This document shows positions 16,829 through 24,686 of a stretch of 47,805 nucleotides of DNA, one piece after another. Below the pieces are notes generated by a model that saw only the letters and a program-made list of their open reading frames with translations, ran no database searches and was not told the origin of the DNA. Positions within the stretch are counted from its first letter, which is position 1, and every line of letters begins with the position of its first letter. The position numbers and the translations under genes were made by a program. This DNA comes from Nostoc sp. LPT (lineage in GTDB: Bacteria > Cyanobacteriota > Cyanobacteriia > Cyanobacteriales > Nostocaceae). The DNA is taken from the NCBI RefSeq assembly GCF_017115165.1, contig NZ_JABXKF010000066.1, positions 1 through 47,805 of the forward strand. The letters run 5' to 3'.

Positions 16829-17302
16829 TTATGCATCTTGAGGATTTAACTCTCTTAACTCGTCGGTGGTGTAAGTACCAATAGGAGTCCAAACTAGATA
16901 GGGAAGGAGTAACAGCGCCGCCATTAGAGAAATCGGTAAAACGCAGATTGCCAGGACAACGGCTAAAATTAAACCGATTAGCCCAAGAATTTCGCCGATT
17001 TTGAGACTGCGAAATCTTAACATTAGCGGTAGATAGGCGACGGTGATAATTTCTACCACGAGATACAAAGCCATTAATAGCCAAGTAATTAGGCTTCCGG
17101 GGTTTTTTTGCCAGACAATAGTAGCTGAAGCTGCACCACTGATAAAAATCACAGTCCAGATGACCGGAATCAGCGGCTCAAAAACTAGCCAGCGAGGGCG
17201 ACTTAAGCGTGCAAACCATTTAACATCACGTGGCGTGATCAAGAAACTACCAAGGGCGACAAAGAAAGTTACAGCCCCAATTATTATCCAAGATGGAATC
17301 AT
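16829..17302 (-). CDS. TspO/MBR family membrane protein (copy 1)
   Basis: A 157-residue, five-helix membrane protein of the TspO / tryptophan-rich sensory protein family, which binds porphyrins. The ATG at 17302 (MIPSWIIIG) is chosen because it matches the neighbouring paralogue in length; the longer frame adds 13 polar residues. Key features: KWFARLSRPRWLVFEPLIPVIWT at residues about 27-50 and the closing PYLVWTPIGTYTTDELRELNPQDA. It is a tandem paralogue of the next gene, with the same C-terminal LNPQDA. In cyanobacteria TspO is linked to tetrapyrrole handling under stress; that role is inferred. Confidence 0.9.
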   Translation of the reverse strand: MIPSWIIIGAVTFFVALGSFLITPRDVKWFARLSRPRWLVFEPLIPVIWTVIFISGAASATIVWQKNPGSLITWLLMALYLVVEIITVAYLPLMLRFRSLKIGEILGLIGLILAVVLAICVLPISLMAALLLLPYLVWTPIGTYTTDELRELNPQDA

Positions 17303-17392
17303 AATGCACTCAAGTTTTGTGTATTTTGTCAAGTCATACACTGCAAGTTTGACAATTTAGACTAGATGTTTAATCATTCTCTGGTGCGATTC

Positions 17393-17866
17393 TTAGGCAT
17401 CTTGAGGATTGAGACGGATCATCTGCCAAGTGGTATAAGTACCAATGGGACTCCAGAGCAAATAAGGAACTAGTAATAGTGCTGCCCAACTAGAAAACCC
17501 TAAGACTGCAAGTATCAATAAAGCATTAATAATCAAACCTGTGCCACCGAGAATTGTGCCCACTTTCAGACTGCGAAGCTTAAACATTACAGGCGTATAG
17601 GCAATGGTAACAATTTCTAATAGCAGATATAAACCCATGATTAACCAGGTTGAGGTGCTTCCTGGGTCTTTTTCCCAGACAATATAAGCTGACCAAGCAC
17701 CGCAAATAAATATTACAGTCCAAATAATCGGAATTGCACCCTCAAAAGTTAGCCATCTTGGTCGTTGTAAACGCTTGAACCATTGGCGATCGCTTGGCGT
17801 AATCACGTTCGCTGCTAAAGCAACCAAGAAAGCCACGCCCCCAATCACCATCCAAGATTTAATCAT
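17393..17866 (-). CDS. TspO/MBR family membrane protein (copy 2)
   Basis: A 157-residue paralogue of the gene at 16829-17302, in tandem and the same direction, with a 90-base gap. It shares QWFKRLQRPRWLTFEGAIPIIWT, the five hydrophobic helices and the PYLLWSPIGTYTTWQMIRLNPQDA ending. The two diverge mostly in the last two helices, so the duplication is old enough for specialisation. Both have a start of the same form (M-x-x-SW). It is presumably the promoter-proximal gene of a two-gene unit. Confidence 0.9.
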   Translation of the reverse strand: MIKSWMVIGGVAFLVALAANVITPSDRQWFKRLQRPRWLTFEGAIPIIWTVIFICGAWSAYIVWEKDPGSTSTWLIMGLYLLLEIVTIAYTPVMFKLRSLKVGTILGGTGLIINALLILAVLGFSSWAALLLVPYLLWSPIGTYTTWQMIRLNPQDA

Positions 17867-18045
17867 GTCGGTTAGTCCTTTACAAGCGCTATCTATCGCT
17901 TAATATCACTCTTTATAGTGTGATTTTGTCAATTTAATTGCTAATTACTCATCATCCCTGAGTTTGAACCCTTCACATCATTTAGCAGGATTTTAAATTA
18001 TCGGAATTGGGAATTGGGAATGGGGCATTGAGCATTGCTATCGCT

Positions 18046-18105
18046 TTGGAGGCGTTGGCGTAGCCTGCCGTAGGCATCGCTTTATACAACAACTCTATTT
18101 TTTTT
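18046..18105. repeat. Dispersed GGCGTAGCC...CGTAGGCATCGC element plus shared 30-bp segment
   Basis: The word GGCGTAGCCTGCCGTAGGCATCGC belongs to a dispersed cyanobacterial repeat that also appears at about 25254-25282 and, in inverted orientation, around 27268-27285, 29018-29035 and 36642-36663. The adjoining TCGCTTTATACAACAACTCTATT matches 19435-19461 (inside the DUF433 gene) with one difference. Confidence 0.75.
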
Positions 18106-18201
18106 GGTGGGGTGCGGCTCGTTCTAACTAAGAGCTTCTCTAGAGAGGTATGAGTTAAGTAGAGCAAGCTATATTTAATCAGTCCCAATCCAACGTTTGA
18201 T

Positions 18202-18783
18202 ATGAGCAATTTCGCCGAAACTGTAAAGCATTTTTACTCTCAAGGCTACCCAAGAGTTTACGATCAAGGTCAGTTATTAAATATTGAATCACTTCGGATA
18301 TTCCAACCCACGTCTTTTCATGTTCATGGGCTAGTTCTTCCAAGAGTAGAAAATCTTAATCAAGAAGAGTTTGGTTCCGTTGATGACTATGATCAATGGG
18401 TACGTCAGGTAAGGTTTAGCTTTCATCTTGAAGGTATTGAAAGATGGCTTTACGATATGCGGAAATCTTCAGCACTAGAAATAGCACCAGATAGTTTCTG
18501 GGAAGCCTATAACTTCTATAAGAATACGATTGAGGCAGCAGATATTGGAAGCGTTTTTGGTTTAAGAATTACGATTCAAGGAGAAGATACACTAGCCGTT
18601 CGGGTAATAACAGATGGTTCAGATGGATGGCTTGAAGTCTTTGATGGATTGGGAAATAACCTTGGAGCGGCACGGACTCTTGGTTGGTGCGTTCCTCCTG
18701 GGAGTGGGATTGCTTGGCGAGCAACTAATGTCATTCGTGAGTATGTTCGCAAAAAACCTCGGTTTCCACCAGAACTTTCCTAG
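18202..18783 (+). CDS. Hypothetical protein, unrecognised
   Basis: A 193-residue soluble protein with no signal peptide. No family recognised. The N-terminal half is mixed (AETVKHFYSQGYPRVYDQGQ, then FHVHGLVLPRVENLNQEEFGSVDDYDQWV) and the C-terminal half looks alpha/beta (FGLRITIQGEDTLAVRVITDGSDGWLEVFDGLG), ending in a basic tail RKKPRFPPEL. Codon use and amino acid composition look normal for a real gene, and the ATG is well placed, but no strong ribosome binding site is seen. It stands alone between the TspO pair and the toxin-antitoxin remnant. Confidence 0.65.
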   Translation: MSNFAETVKHFYSQGYPRVYDQGQLLNIESLRIFQPTSFHVHGLVLPRVENLNQEEFGSVDDYDQWVRQVRFSFHLEGIERWLYDMRKSSALEIAPDSFWEAYNFYKNTIEAADIGSVFGLRITIQGEDTLAVRVITDGSDGWLEVFDGLGNNLGAARTLGWCVPPGSGIAWRATNVIREYVRKKPRFPPELS

Positions 18784-18844
18784 ATCAATTAAATAGTAAG
18801 TAAACTTACTCATACCTTTCTATAATTCTTGCTGATGTGGCAGT

Positions 18845-18907
18845 TTAACGCTTTCTAACTGCAAGTCCTAAATCAACCAGCCACACTTCACCAGGTTTCA
18901 GGTTCAA
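18845..18907 (-). pseudogene. Truncated MazF/PemK-like toxin
   Basis: Directly after the 57-residue antitoxin-like gene, and overlapping it as TTGA, is a short frame starting TTG and reading NLKPGEVWLVDLGLA, then VRKR and stop. GEVWLVDLG is the invariant N-terminus of MazF/PemK mRNA interferases, which normally run to about 110 residues. Only about 21 codons remain, the last few already divergent. It is a dead toxin remnant. Confidence 0.75.
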
Positions 18908-19074
18908 TCAATCAAATCCAATACTTTTTGTTCAACCACTCTGGAACGAAGAATATCTAGAGCATCCTGGTCTGCCAGTTCAATAATCTCTGCAAGGCAT
19001 TGCCGCACTTGTTGAGCAATGTCAGGTTGCCATTGACGTAGTTTTGTTTCGATTTCTTGGAGTAAAGCATCCAT
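18904..19074 (-). CDS. Small antitoxin-like protein beside a dead MazF-like toxin
   Basis: A 56-residue helical, acidic protein from the ATG at 19074 (MDALLQEIETKLRQWQ); six residues of open frame upstream are ignored because the shorter start fits better. Composition (QPDIAQQVRQCLAEIIELADQDALDIL) suggests two amphipathic helices and a C-terminal region that would wrap a toxin. Its stop overlaps the start of the MazF-like remnant, the standard antitoxin-toxin arrangement. With the toxin truncated, the antitoxin may be non-essential or act in trans. It could also be a simple conserved hypothetical. Confidence 0.55.
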   Translation of the reverse strand: MDALLQEIETKLRQWQPDIAQQVRQCLAEIIELADQDALDILRSRVVEQKVLDLID

Positions 19075-19266
19075 TTCAAGTTTCCATAACAAGATGTCGT
19101 ATTTGCTTCTATGTTAAGGTATCTGCCAGCAAGCTAGCGTTGGTCATGATGCAGTTTTGTCAGGTAGTGATCGCACTCTGCAAGGGGACAATAGCATATA
19201 TGCTGAGATTTCCTAGATGACGAGAGTTAGGATCAAAAGGTAGTCTGTTGCAGACAAGCTAACTAT

Positions 19267-19605
19267 ATGACATCGACATCACGTGTTGTTCATAGCGACC
19301 CCGATATATTGGGAGGAACCCCTGTTTTTATTGGTACTCGTGTGCCGATAAAAACTTTGCTCGATTATCTGGAAGCAGGTGACTCACTAGATGAGTTTCT
19401 AGACCATTTTCCCAGTGTCAAACGTGAGCAAGCGATCGCTTTATGCAACAACTCTATTCTTTTTGTTAAGAATCAATTTCAGCCAAGGGACATGATTAGG
19501 GTGACTTTTTCAGTGACACGCGATTTGAATGCTATTTTTCCAGATGCGATCGCCAAACCGCGTTCTGATTGGGATTGTTCCAGGGATGCCAGGTATACCC
19601 CGTAA
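19267..19605 (+). CDS. DUF433 protein with aberrant C-terminus
   Basis: A 112-residue frame. The first about 60 residues are a good DUF433 domain (VVHSDPDILGGTPVFIGTRVPIKTLLDYLEAGDSLDEFLDHFP, then VKREQAIAL), a winged-helix fold often acting as the antitoxin of DUF433/DUF5615 toxin-antitoxin pairs. DUF433 proteins normally end within 10-15 residues of EQAIAL. Here the frame runs on for about 50 residues unrelated to the family, starting at the segment CGCTTTATGCAACAACTC, which also occurs near 18083. So the 3' end was probably replaced. No DUF5615 toxin gene follows. Family call sure; function doubtful. Confidence 0.7.
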   Translation: MTSTSRVVHSDPDILGGTPVFIGTRVPIKTLLDYLEAGDSLDEFLDHFPSVKREQAIALCNNSILFVKNQFQPRDMIRVTFSVTRDLNAIFPDAIAKPRSDWDCSRDARYTP

Positions 19606-19985
19606 AACACGTAGCGATTTCACGCCCTGGTACAAGGCAATGGCCGTGACGACGCTTGAATTTCATTTGTGCGAAGTGGTCTTCCAATAGGAAAATAGAT
19701 GAAGCAGTAGTAACCATCAAGCTATATGTTTGAAATTAATGTGTTAAATCATTTCTTGTTAAAAAAGCCTGCTTCGGTATCTCATCAACACTCCGAGCAG
19801 ATCAATCTACTTTTGTAAATCTAAAATCTACTCTAAAAGAAGCTCTTATGGGTGTAAAAGTCATAATAATTCGTAATTGATAATGACGCTTGCGGACTCG
19901 CTAACGTAATTTGTAGTTGTAATCACTGCTTGCTCCGTACTCTCTTAATTACGAATTACGAATATAGCAAGTAAGGATAAATAAA
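19606..19985. other. Intergenic, no gene recognised
   Basis: Contains HIP1-free AT-rich DNA, AATTACG-type heptamers (19945-19965) and an AAGGATAAATAAA leader before the response regulator ATG that includes a usable Shine-Dalgarno. Short minus-strand frames here show no family pattern. Confidence 0.4.
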
Positions 19986-20402
19986 ATGTCATTTATTATG
20001 CAAACTTCTGGAACTCTTACTGGTTTAGATATCTTGGTAGTTGAGGATGATGATGATACTCGCTTTTTTATCACTACTGTCTTGGAAATGGATGGAGCAA
20101 CAGTTATAGCAGTGATATCAGCAGCAGATGCACGTAATGTATTGTCCGAATTACAACCTGATGTTTTAATTAGTGATATTGGGTTGCCTGGGGAGGATGG
20201 CTACACTTTCATCTCCAAATTCCGTGCGCTTAAACCAAATAATTCTGGACGAGTCCCGGCTATTGCTTTAACAGCCTTTGCTGATAGTGAGGCTCGTATC
20301 CGTGCCTTGGAAGCTGGTTTTGACACTCATATATCTAAACCGGTCGCTCCAGAAGAACTAGTTGAGATAGTGGCTAATTTGGTTGCTTCTTGTCATTGGT
20401 AA
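19986..20402 (+). CDS. Stand-alone response regulator receiver (CheY-like)
   Basis: A 138-residue single-domain receiver. Acidic pocket E20/D21 (VVEDDDD), phosphoacceptor D64 (VLISDIGLPGEDGY), T96 (AIALTAFAD) and K118 (HISKPV) are all present, so it should be phosphorylatable. There is no output domain, so it would work by protein interaction or as a phosphorelay intermediate. No kinase gene is adjacent. It reads like the receiver at the end of cyanobacterial hybrid kinases, so it could have arisen from one. An ATG at codon 5 is an alternative start. An AAGGA lies about 10 bases upstream. Confidence 0.92.
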   Translation: MSFIMQTSGTLTGLDILVVEDDDDTRFFITTVLEMDGATVIAVISAADARNVLSELQPDVLISDIGLPGEDGYTFISKFRALKPNNSGRVPAIALTAFADSEARIRALEAGFDTHISKPVAPEELVEIVANLVASCHW

Positions 20403-20408
20403 TTATTC

Positions 20409-20801
20409 TCATCGGTCTTGATAGTCTTCAGAAGACTTTGGATCTAACTCCCAGCGATCGCCATCACGATCCTCTAGAATATCGTTAGTATGTAGAAACT
20501 CAGAATCAGCCATTTCTAGCCCTACTGCTGCTTCTAAGTCCTCAGTTACATTTTGGTCGGGAGTGGAAGTACTACCACCAACAGCTTCATCCCCAACTGC
20601 ATCTGCATCTTGCCAATAAGCATCGACATCTCCACCAGTCAGTTTCGGACTAGTTTCTGTATACTCGTCCCTTTCGTCCTGCATAGAGCGTCCGCCAATA
20701 TTGTATCCCGGCAAGTCTTTCACACCAGTACCGTAGGATTCGGTAATCTCTTGTGGCAAATCATTACTTTTAATTTTGTCATTATGATTTTTTTCTGCCA
20801 T
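20409..20801 (-). CDS. DUF6335 family protein
   Basis: A 130-residue, very acidic, likely disordered protein, from the ATG at 20801 (MAEKNHNDKIKSNDLPQEITESYGTGV). Diagnostic features: PKLTGGDVDAYWQDADAVGDEAVGGSTSTPDQNVTEDLEAAVG, then EFLHTNDILEDRDGDRWELDPKSSEDY. This is a cyanobacteria-restricted family of unknown function, often near stress genes. It is convergent with the response regulator gene, with 6 bases between the stops, and divergent from the DJ-1 fusion gene. The family assignment is from the motif pattern. Confidence 0.85.
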   Translation of the reverse strand: MAEKNHNDKIKSNDLPQEITESYGTGVKDLPGYNIGGRSMQDERDEYTETSPKLTGGDVDAYWQDADAVGDEAVGGSTSTPDQNVTEDLEAAVGLEMADSEFLHTNDILEDRDGDRWELDPKSSEDYQDR

Positions 20802-20970
20802 GATACTAGCCCTTTTCTGCATTCTTACAATAACGTTTTCTTGTCACCAATTTGTCTAACTAGAGGTGTATAGCTGATAAAATAATCTATCCCCTGAGAA
20901 CGACGCTAAACTAGCGATCGCGCCATAAGATTATAGCTATGAATTCATGGTCAAGGAACTTGTAGTTGAA

Positions 20971-21029
20971 GTTATGAGATAGAAGTTATCCAACCAAAAT
21001 TATTAATTAGCGAACTTCTAACTCATAAC
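20971..21029. repeat. Long inverted repeat in the divergent DUF6335 / DJ-1 gap
   Basis: Arms GTTATGAGATAGAAGTT (20971-20987) and AACTTCTAACTCATAAC (21013-21029) pair over 17 positions with one mismatch around a 25-base AT-rich loop. It lies in the 487-base region that must hold promoters for both flanking genes. The remainder is AT-rich with no gene apart from a doubtful 11-codon frame at 21169. Confidence 0.75.
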
Positions 21030-21288
21030 TATTTTCTGCTAGACAAAAATAGGTAGAACAAAATAAAGTTTTAAGTTTAGCATTGTTAACTTAGTATTCA
21101 TACTTTCTAATTACCTAAATGCTAAACAATGGAATACTCAAAAATTATCTTAGTAACGGAGGCAGATAATGAGGATAAGTAATTCAAAATTGTTTATTCA
21201 GTAAAAAGTATGGCTATTTAACTGTCTTCATCGATAAATATTGTTGTAACTAGTTAAAGACTAGAAAAATAAAAACGTAACACCATTT

Positions 21289-22386
21289 ATGACTGAACAT
21301 AACAATCATCCAGGTAAGAAAAAAGTTGCTATCCTTATTGAACAAGCAGTAGAGGATGCAGAATTTACAGTTCCATATAATGGATTCAAACAAGCAGGAA
21401 TAGAGGTGGTAGTCCTTGGTTCCCGAGTGAATGAAAAATATAAGGGTAAACTCGGCAAACTTAGCATAGAAGCTGATGGTACCACAACGGAAGCGATCGC
21501 AGCTGAATTTGATGCAGTAGTGATTCCCGGTGGTATGGCTCCCGACAAAATGCGACGCAACCCCAACACAGTACGTTTCGTACAAGAGGCTATTCAACAA
21601 GGAAAATTAGTCGCTGCGGTTTGTCACGGGCCACAAGTTTTGATTGAAGGCGACTTGCTTAAAGGCAAACAATCCACTGGGTTTAGCGCTATTGCCAAGG
21701 ATATAACTAATGCCGGCGCAAATTATTTAGATGAGCCGTTGGTAGTTGACGGGAATTTGATTACATCTCGCGAACCTGGAGACTTGGCAATTTTCACCAC
21801 AGCTATTTTGAACCGTTTGGGCTATGGTGGCAAAGATGCTGCATTGCCAAATGAAAAAGACACAACTGCTGAATGGTGGAAACTAGCTGATGCTTGGGGT
21901 GGTTCAACTAAGGGTGATATTAGCAAAGGTTTAAATACTGCTCTTACTGGTGAACGTTATTCACTTGAAGCATTTGAGAAGTACTTTGAAAAAGCATCAG
22001 ATAGCGAAATTAAATCACTTTTTCAAAAAATCATTGCTAATAAACAACGCCACATCGAAAAACTCGAAACCTATCTTCAGCGTTTGGGTGAGAAACCCTC
22101 TTTAGCGTCAAATATTGCCAATCAGTATGCCAAGGTAAAAACTGCCTTGACAGGAAGTGATGACATATATCAGTTACGTTCCGCTTTGGGGGATGTGCAA
22201 ACGGGTATTGGCGACATTGGTAATTTGTCTGTGATGTTCACCGATCCGGTAGCAACTGCTATTTTCAAAGAAATTTACCAGGATTTATCAAAATCCGAAC
22301 AGCAATTAGTAGAGTTGTATCGGGCGCGGATAACCACTCAGGTTCAGCCTCCTAAGCCGACTACAGGGGCAGTTATATCAATGTAA
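21289..22386 (+). CDS. DJ-1/PfpI domain fused to a ferritin-like helical domain
   Basis: A 365-residue two-domain protein. Residues about 10-185 form a DJ-1/PfpI (YhbO-type) glutamine-amidotransferase-like domain with VEDAEF near 21-26, VIPGGMAPDKMR (78-89) and the nucleophile elbow AAVCHGP with C112-H113; such proteins are credited with protease, deglycase or chaperone activity. Residues about 190-355 are helical (RYSLEAFEKYFEKASDSEIKSLFQKIIANKQRHIEKLETYL), resembling DUF2383-type ferritin-like bundles. There is no signal peptide. The fusion is unusual compared with the about 170-residue stand-alone PfpI. It leads a stress-flavoured run with SRPBCC and cupin genes. Confidence 0.88.
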   Translation: MTEHNNHPGKKKVAILIEQAVEDAEFTVPYNGFKQAGIEVVVLGSRVNEKYKGKLGKLSIEADGTTTEAIAAEFDAVVIPGGMAPDKMRRNPNTVRFVQEAIQQGKLVAAVCHGPQVLIEGDLLKGKQSTGFSAIAKDITNAGANYLDEPLVVDGNLITSREPGDLAIFTTAILNRLGYGGKDAALPNEKDTTAEWWKLADAWGGSTKGDISKGLNTALTGERYSLEAFEKYFEKASDSEIKSLFQKIIANKQRHIEKLETYLQRLGEKPSLASNIANQYAKVKTALTGSDDIYQLRSALGDVQTGIGDIGNLSVMFTDPVATAIFKEIYQDLSKSEQQLVELYRARITTQVQPPKPTTGAVISM

Positions 22387-22493
22387 CCAATCGCAGAGGT
22401 GCATACTCCGACGATGGAGAAGTAACCTATGCGTAGCTTATTGTGAGTATTTGCGTCTTGGTTATTTTACAAGATATCTGGTGAAAAAGAATG

Positions 22494-22524
22494 TGTAGAG
22501 ACGTAACACTGTCACGTCTCTACA
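22494..22524. repeat. TGTAGAGACGT hairpin element
   Basis: Perfect 11-bp stem TGTAGAGACGT / ACGTCTCTACA with a 9-base loop. This is a widely dispersed Nostoc-type intergenic element. It may serve as terminator for the DJ-1 fusion gene, but no U-run follows. Confidence 0.8.
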
Positions 22525-22597
22525 GTAATTCTGGATAACGCATATTTAAGTGGAGTTATCTGGAGTTATCTACTGTATGTAATGGAGAAATAAAAAA

Positions 22598-23296
22598 GTG
22601 ACTTCGACATCAGGCGATAAATCTACTACCGGTCAAGGTGAAGCTGGTGAAACAGAGCGTTGGGCATCTCTCATCGGTGGCGGTGCTATGGTGTTGATGG
22701 GTTTAAAGCAAGGTTCTTTGCGGGGAGTGCTAACAGCCTTGGCTGGTGGTGGTTTGATTTATCAAGGTGCAACTAAACAAAGCACAATCCAGCAAGCACA
22801 GGAAGCAATAGGAATAAACCAACCCATCAAAATTGAAAAGACGGTAACAATTAATAAATCGGCAGAAGAATTGTATCGTTTTTGGCACAACTTTGAGAAT
22901 TTGCCCACATTTATGAAGCATCTCAAATCTGTAAAGGTGTATAATGAAAAACGTTCTCATTGGATAGCGAATGCACCCTTGGGTAATAGTGTGGAATGGG
23001 ATGCAGAAGTTCTCGAAGACCGGGAAAATGAATTTATCTCTTGGGCTTCTGTAGAAGGTGCAGATATTGATAATTCTGGTTTTGTCCGCTTTAAAAAAGC
23101 ACCAGGCGATCGCGGCACAGAAGTAAAGATTGTCTTGGAGTATAACCCACCAGGTGGTGCATTGGGAGCTACCGTAGCCAAACTTTTCGGTGAAGAACCA
23201 GAACAGCAAGTTGGTGATGAATTGCATCGCTTCAAGATGCTAATGGAAGCAGGTGAAATTGCGACCACAGAAGGTCAAGCAAGTGGACGCAAATAG
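22598..23296 (+). CDS. SRPBCC (START-like) protein with N-terminal glycine-rich membrane hairpin
   Basis: A 232-residue protein starting at GTG 22598, supported by GGAGA 10 bases upstream. Residues about 22-60 are a hydrophobic, glycine-rich DUF2892/YgaP-like hairpin (SLIGGGAMVLMGLKQGSLRGVLTALAGGGLIY). Residues about 78-215 are a polyketide-cyclase/dehydrase-like SRPBCC domain (VTINKSAEELYRFWHNFENLPTFMKHL, then WIANAPLGNSVEWDAEV). The C-terminal helix (DELHRFKMLMEAGE) closes a hydrophobic cavity. Ligand unknown. This architecture is common in stress-induced bacterial genes. It follows the DJ-1 fusion gene by about 210 bases with a hairpin between. Confidence 0.88.
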   Translation: MTSTSGDKSTTGQGEAGETERWASLIGGGAMVLMGLKQGSLRGVLTALAGGGLIYQGATKQSTIQQAQEAIGINQPIKIEKTVTINKSAEELYRFWHNFENLPTFMKHLKSVKVYNEKRSHWIANAPLGNSVEWDAEVLEDRENEFISWASVEGADIDNSGFVRFKKAPGDRGTEVKIVLEYNPPGGALGATVAKLFGEEPEQQVGDELHRFKMLMEAGEIATTEGQASGRK

Positions 23297-23588
23297 TTTC
23301 CATAATTAGCACTGAAAAAGGGATTGATAGCGATCGCTTTCCCAAGTGCCTGAAAATGACCAAAAAGTTTGCCAAAGCAGAAGTGAATAAGTTAATGCTG
23401 GCAAAGTGTTGAAACAGATGGCTGGTGTCCTTATGCCGATGCTTGTATTAATGGTATTGTTATAAATGTCCATCACATTTTTCAACAAAAAAAGGATAGC
23501 TCCATCAAAGTTATTCTTAAACCTGAATACTGAATAGTCATTCAGTATTTTGAATTGTACACGCAATATAATGCAATTGAGGTTTTTT

Positions 23589-23978
23589 ATGAATCGAGTA
23601 ATTTCATGGCTGCAAAATATTCGCATTTCCCAAATCCTTGTAGTTTTCCTTGTAGGATTTATGTTCTTACTGGGTCAGACTTTTAGCTACACTAACATAG
23701 CACTAGCTGATGTTACGACTCCAGAGGGCACTTATTACCAAGGAGTGCCAAATGGGCAAGCTGAAATTAGAAACGATACCCAAATAGGAAATACTCAAAA
23801 CTCCCAAAATCCAATCAAAAGCGCTGTTGATAATATCCGCGAAAAGTTAAACTTGAATGAAAAACCTCCTGAAGCGACAAAAGAGTTTCTTAAGTCTGCA
23901 ACAAATAAAGTTGAAGAAACAGTTGAGCCAGTGACTGGAGAGAAAGAAGGTTATTACCATAACTCTTCTAAAAAATAA
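23589..23978 (+). CDS. Small membrane-anchored or exported hypothetical protein
   Basis: A 129-residue protein from the ATG at 23589 (MNRVISWLQNIRISQILVVFLVGFMFLLGQ). This start is favoured by a TTGAGG about 7 bases upstream and by the signal/anchor composition; the longer frame adds 13 residues. Residues about 13-38 are one strongly hydrophobic segment with an ALAD site that could be cleaved. The rest is hydrophilic and helical (NPIKSAVDNIREKLNLNEKPPEATKEFLKSATNKVEETV) with LEA-like or apolipoprotein-like amphipathic character. The function is unknown. It sits between stress-type genes, and a periplasmic or thylakoid-lumen protective role is speculation. Confidence 0.65.
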   Translation: MNRVISWLQNIRISQILVVFLVGFMFLLGQTFSYTNIALADVTTPEGTYYQGVPNGQAEIRNDTQIGNTQNSQNPIKSAVDNIREKLNLNEKPPEATKEFLKSATNKVEETVEPVTGEKEGYYHNSSKK

Positions 23979-24063
23979 CTGAGAAATAGAATCTGAGTTT
24001 CTAACAACTTTTGAGTTTCAGTTTGGGACTAAATAGATTGTCGAAAAAGCTTTAAAAAGTTAC

Positions 24064-24089
24064 TAAGACGCGATAATTATCGCGTCTTA
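24064..24089. terminator. 26-base perfect palindrome after the small membrane protein gene
   Basis: TAAGACGCGATAATTATCGCGTCTTA is self-complementary over all 26 bases. It lies 86 bases after the stop of the upstream gene. There is no U-tract, so it may be a dispersed repeat rather than an intrinsic terminator. The word is common between Nostoc genes. Confidence 0.65.
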
Positions 24090-24235
24090 AAATCAGGCTA
24101 AATCGAGTATTTATCTTGATATTAATGAGCCAGAAATCATCACTTTGTTTTCATTTCTCAACAAACTTAAGTTTTGTAGCACAAATATTATTAGTGGGAT
24201 AGGTTCAAAGTTAAAACTATAAAGAGGCAAAAAAT

Positions 24236-24577
24236 ATGTCTGATACAACTGTTAACAAAGTAGACTCTAGTCATTCCCCTAAAGGGCAACTTGGTCAAAA
24301 ATATCTTGCATCTGGCAAAAGCATTTCCATGCGTCTGTGGGAAAATGAACAACCGAACGAACCTAAAGAGCCAACAGCACGGGAATATGAAACTGTTGGT
24401 TATGTAATCAATGGTCGTGCAGAATTACATATTGAAGGGCAAACGATTTTACTAGAACCTGGGAGTTCTTGGATAGTACCAAAAGGAGCTAGCCACACCT
24501 ATAAAATTCTAGAAACATTTACTGCTGTTGAAGCAACAAGTCCACCAGCTCAAGTTCACGGGCGAGATGAAAACTGA
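24236..24577 (+). CDS. Cupin-domain protein
   Basis: A 113-residue single-domain cupin. Cupin motif 1 region is YETVGYVINGRAELHIEGQTILLEPGSSW; motif 2 region is IVPKGASHTYKILETFTAVEATSPPAQVHG. Only one of the usual metal-binding histidines is clear (H87 in GASHTY); motif 1 has no HxH, so a catalytic metal site is doubtful and a binding or regulatory role more likely. It is soluble. An AAGAGGC about 8 bases before the ATG is a fair ribosome binding site. It ends the run of stress-type genes. Confidence 0.88.
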   Translation: MSDTTVNKVDSSHSPKGQLGQKYLASGKSISMRLWENEQPNEPKEPTAREYETVGYVINGRAELHIEGQTILLEPGSSWIVPKGASHTYKILETFTAVEATSPPAQVHGRDEN

Positions 24578-24686
24578 TTTGCAGTTATTTTAAATTTGGC
24601 GATCGCTAAAAACTTATAGCCGCTTTCAATGGCATAGAATATAAAGCGTTCGTAGGGGAACAATATTCTTGTTCTCCTTTTTATTT

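Noticed and set aside
17982..18209. 75-residue minus-strand frame
   Set aside because: Made of dispersed repeat and heptamer sequence; no family pattern or start signal.
21169..21204. 11-codon frame with GGAGG upstream (MRISNSKLFIQ)
   Set aside because: Good Shine-Dalgarno but too short to judge; no attenuator-like structure follows and there is no reason to expect a leader peptide.
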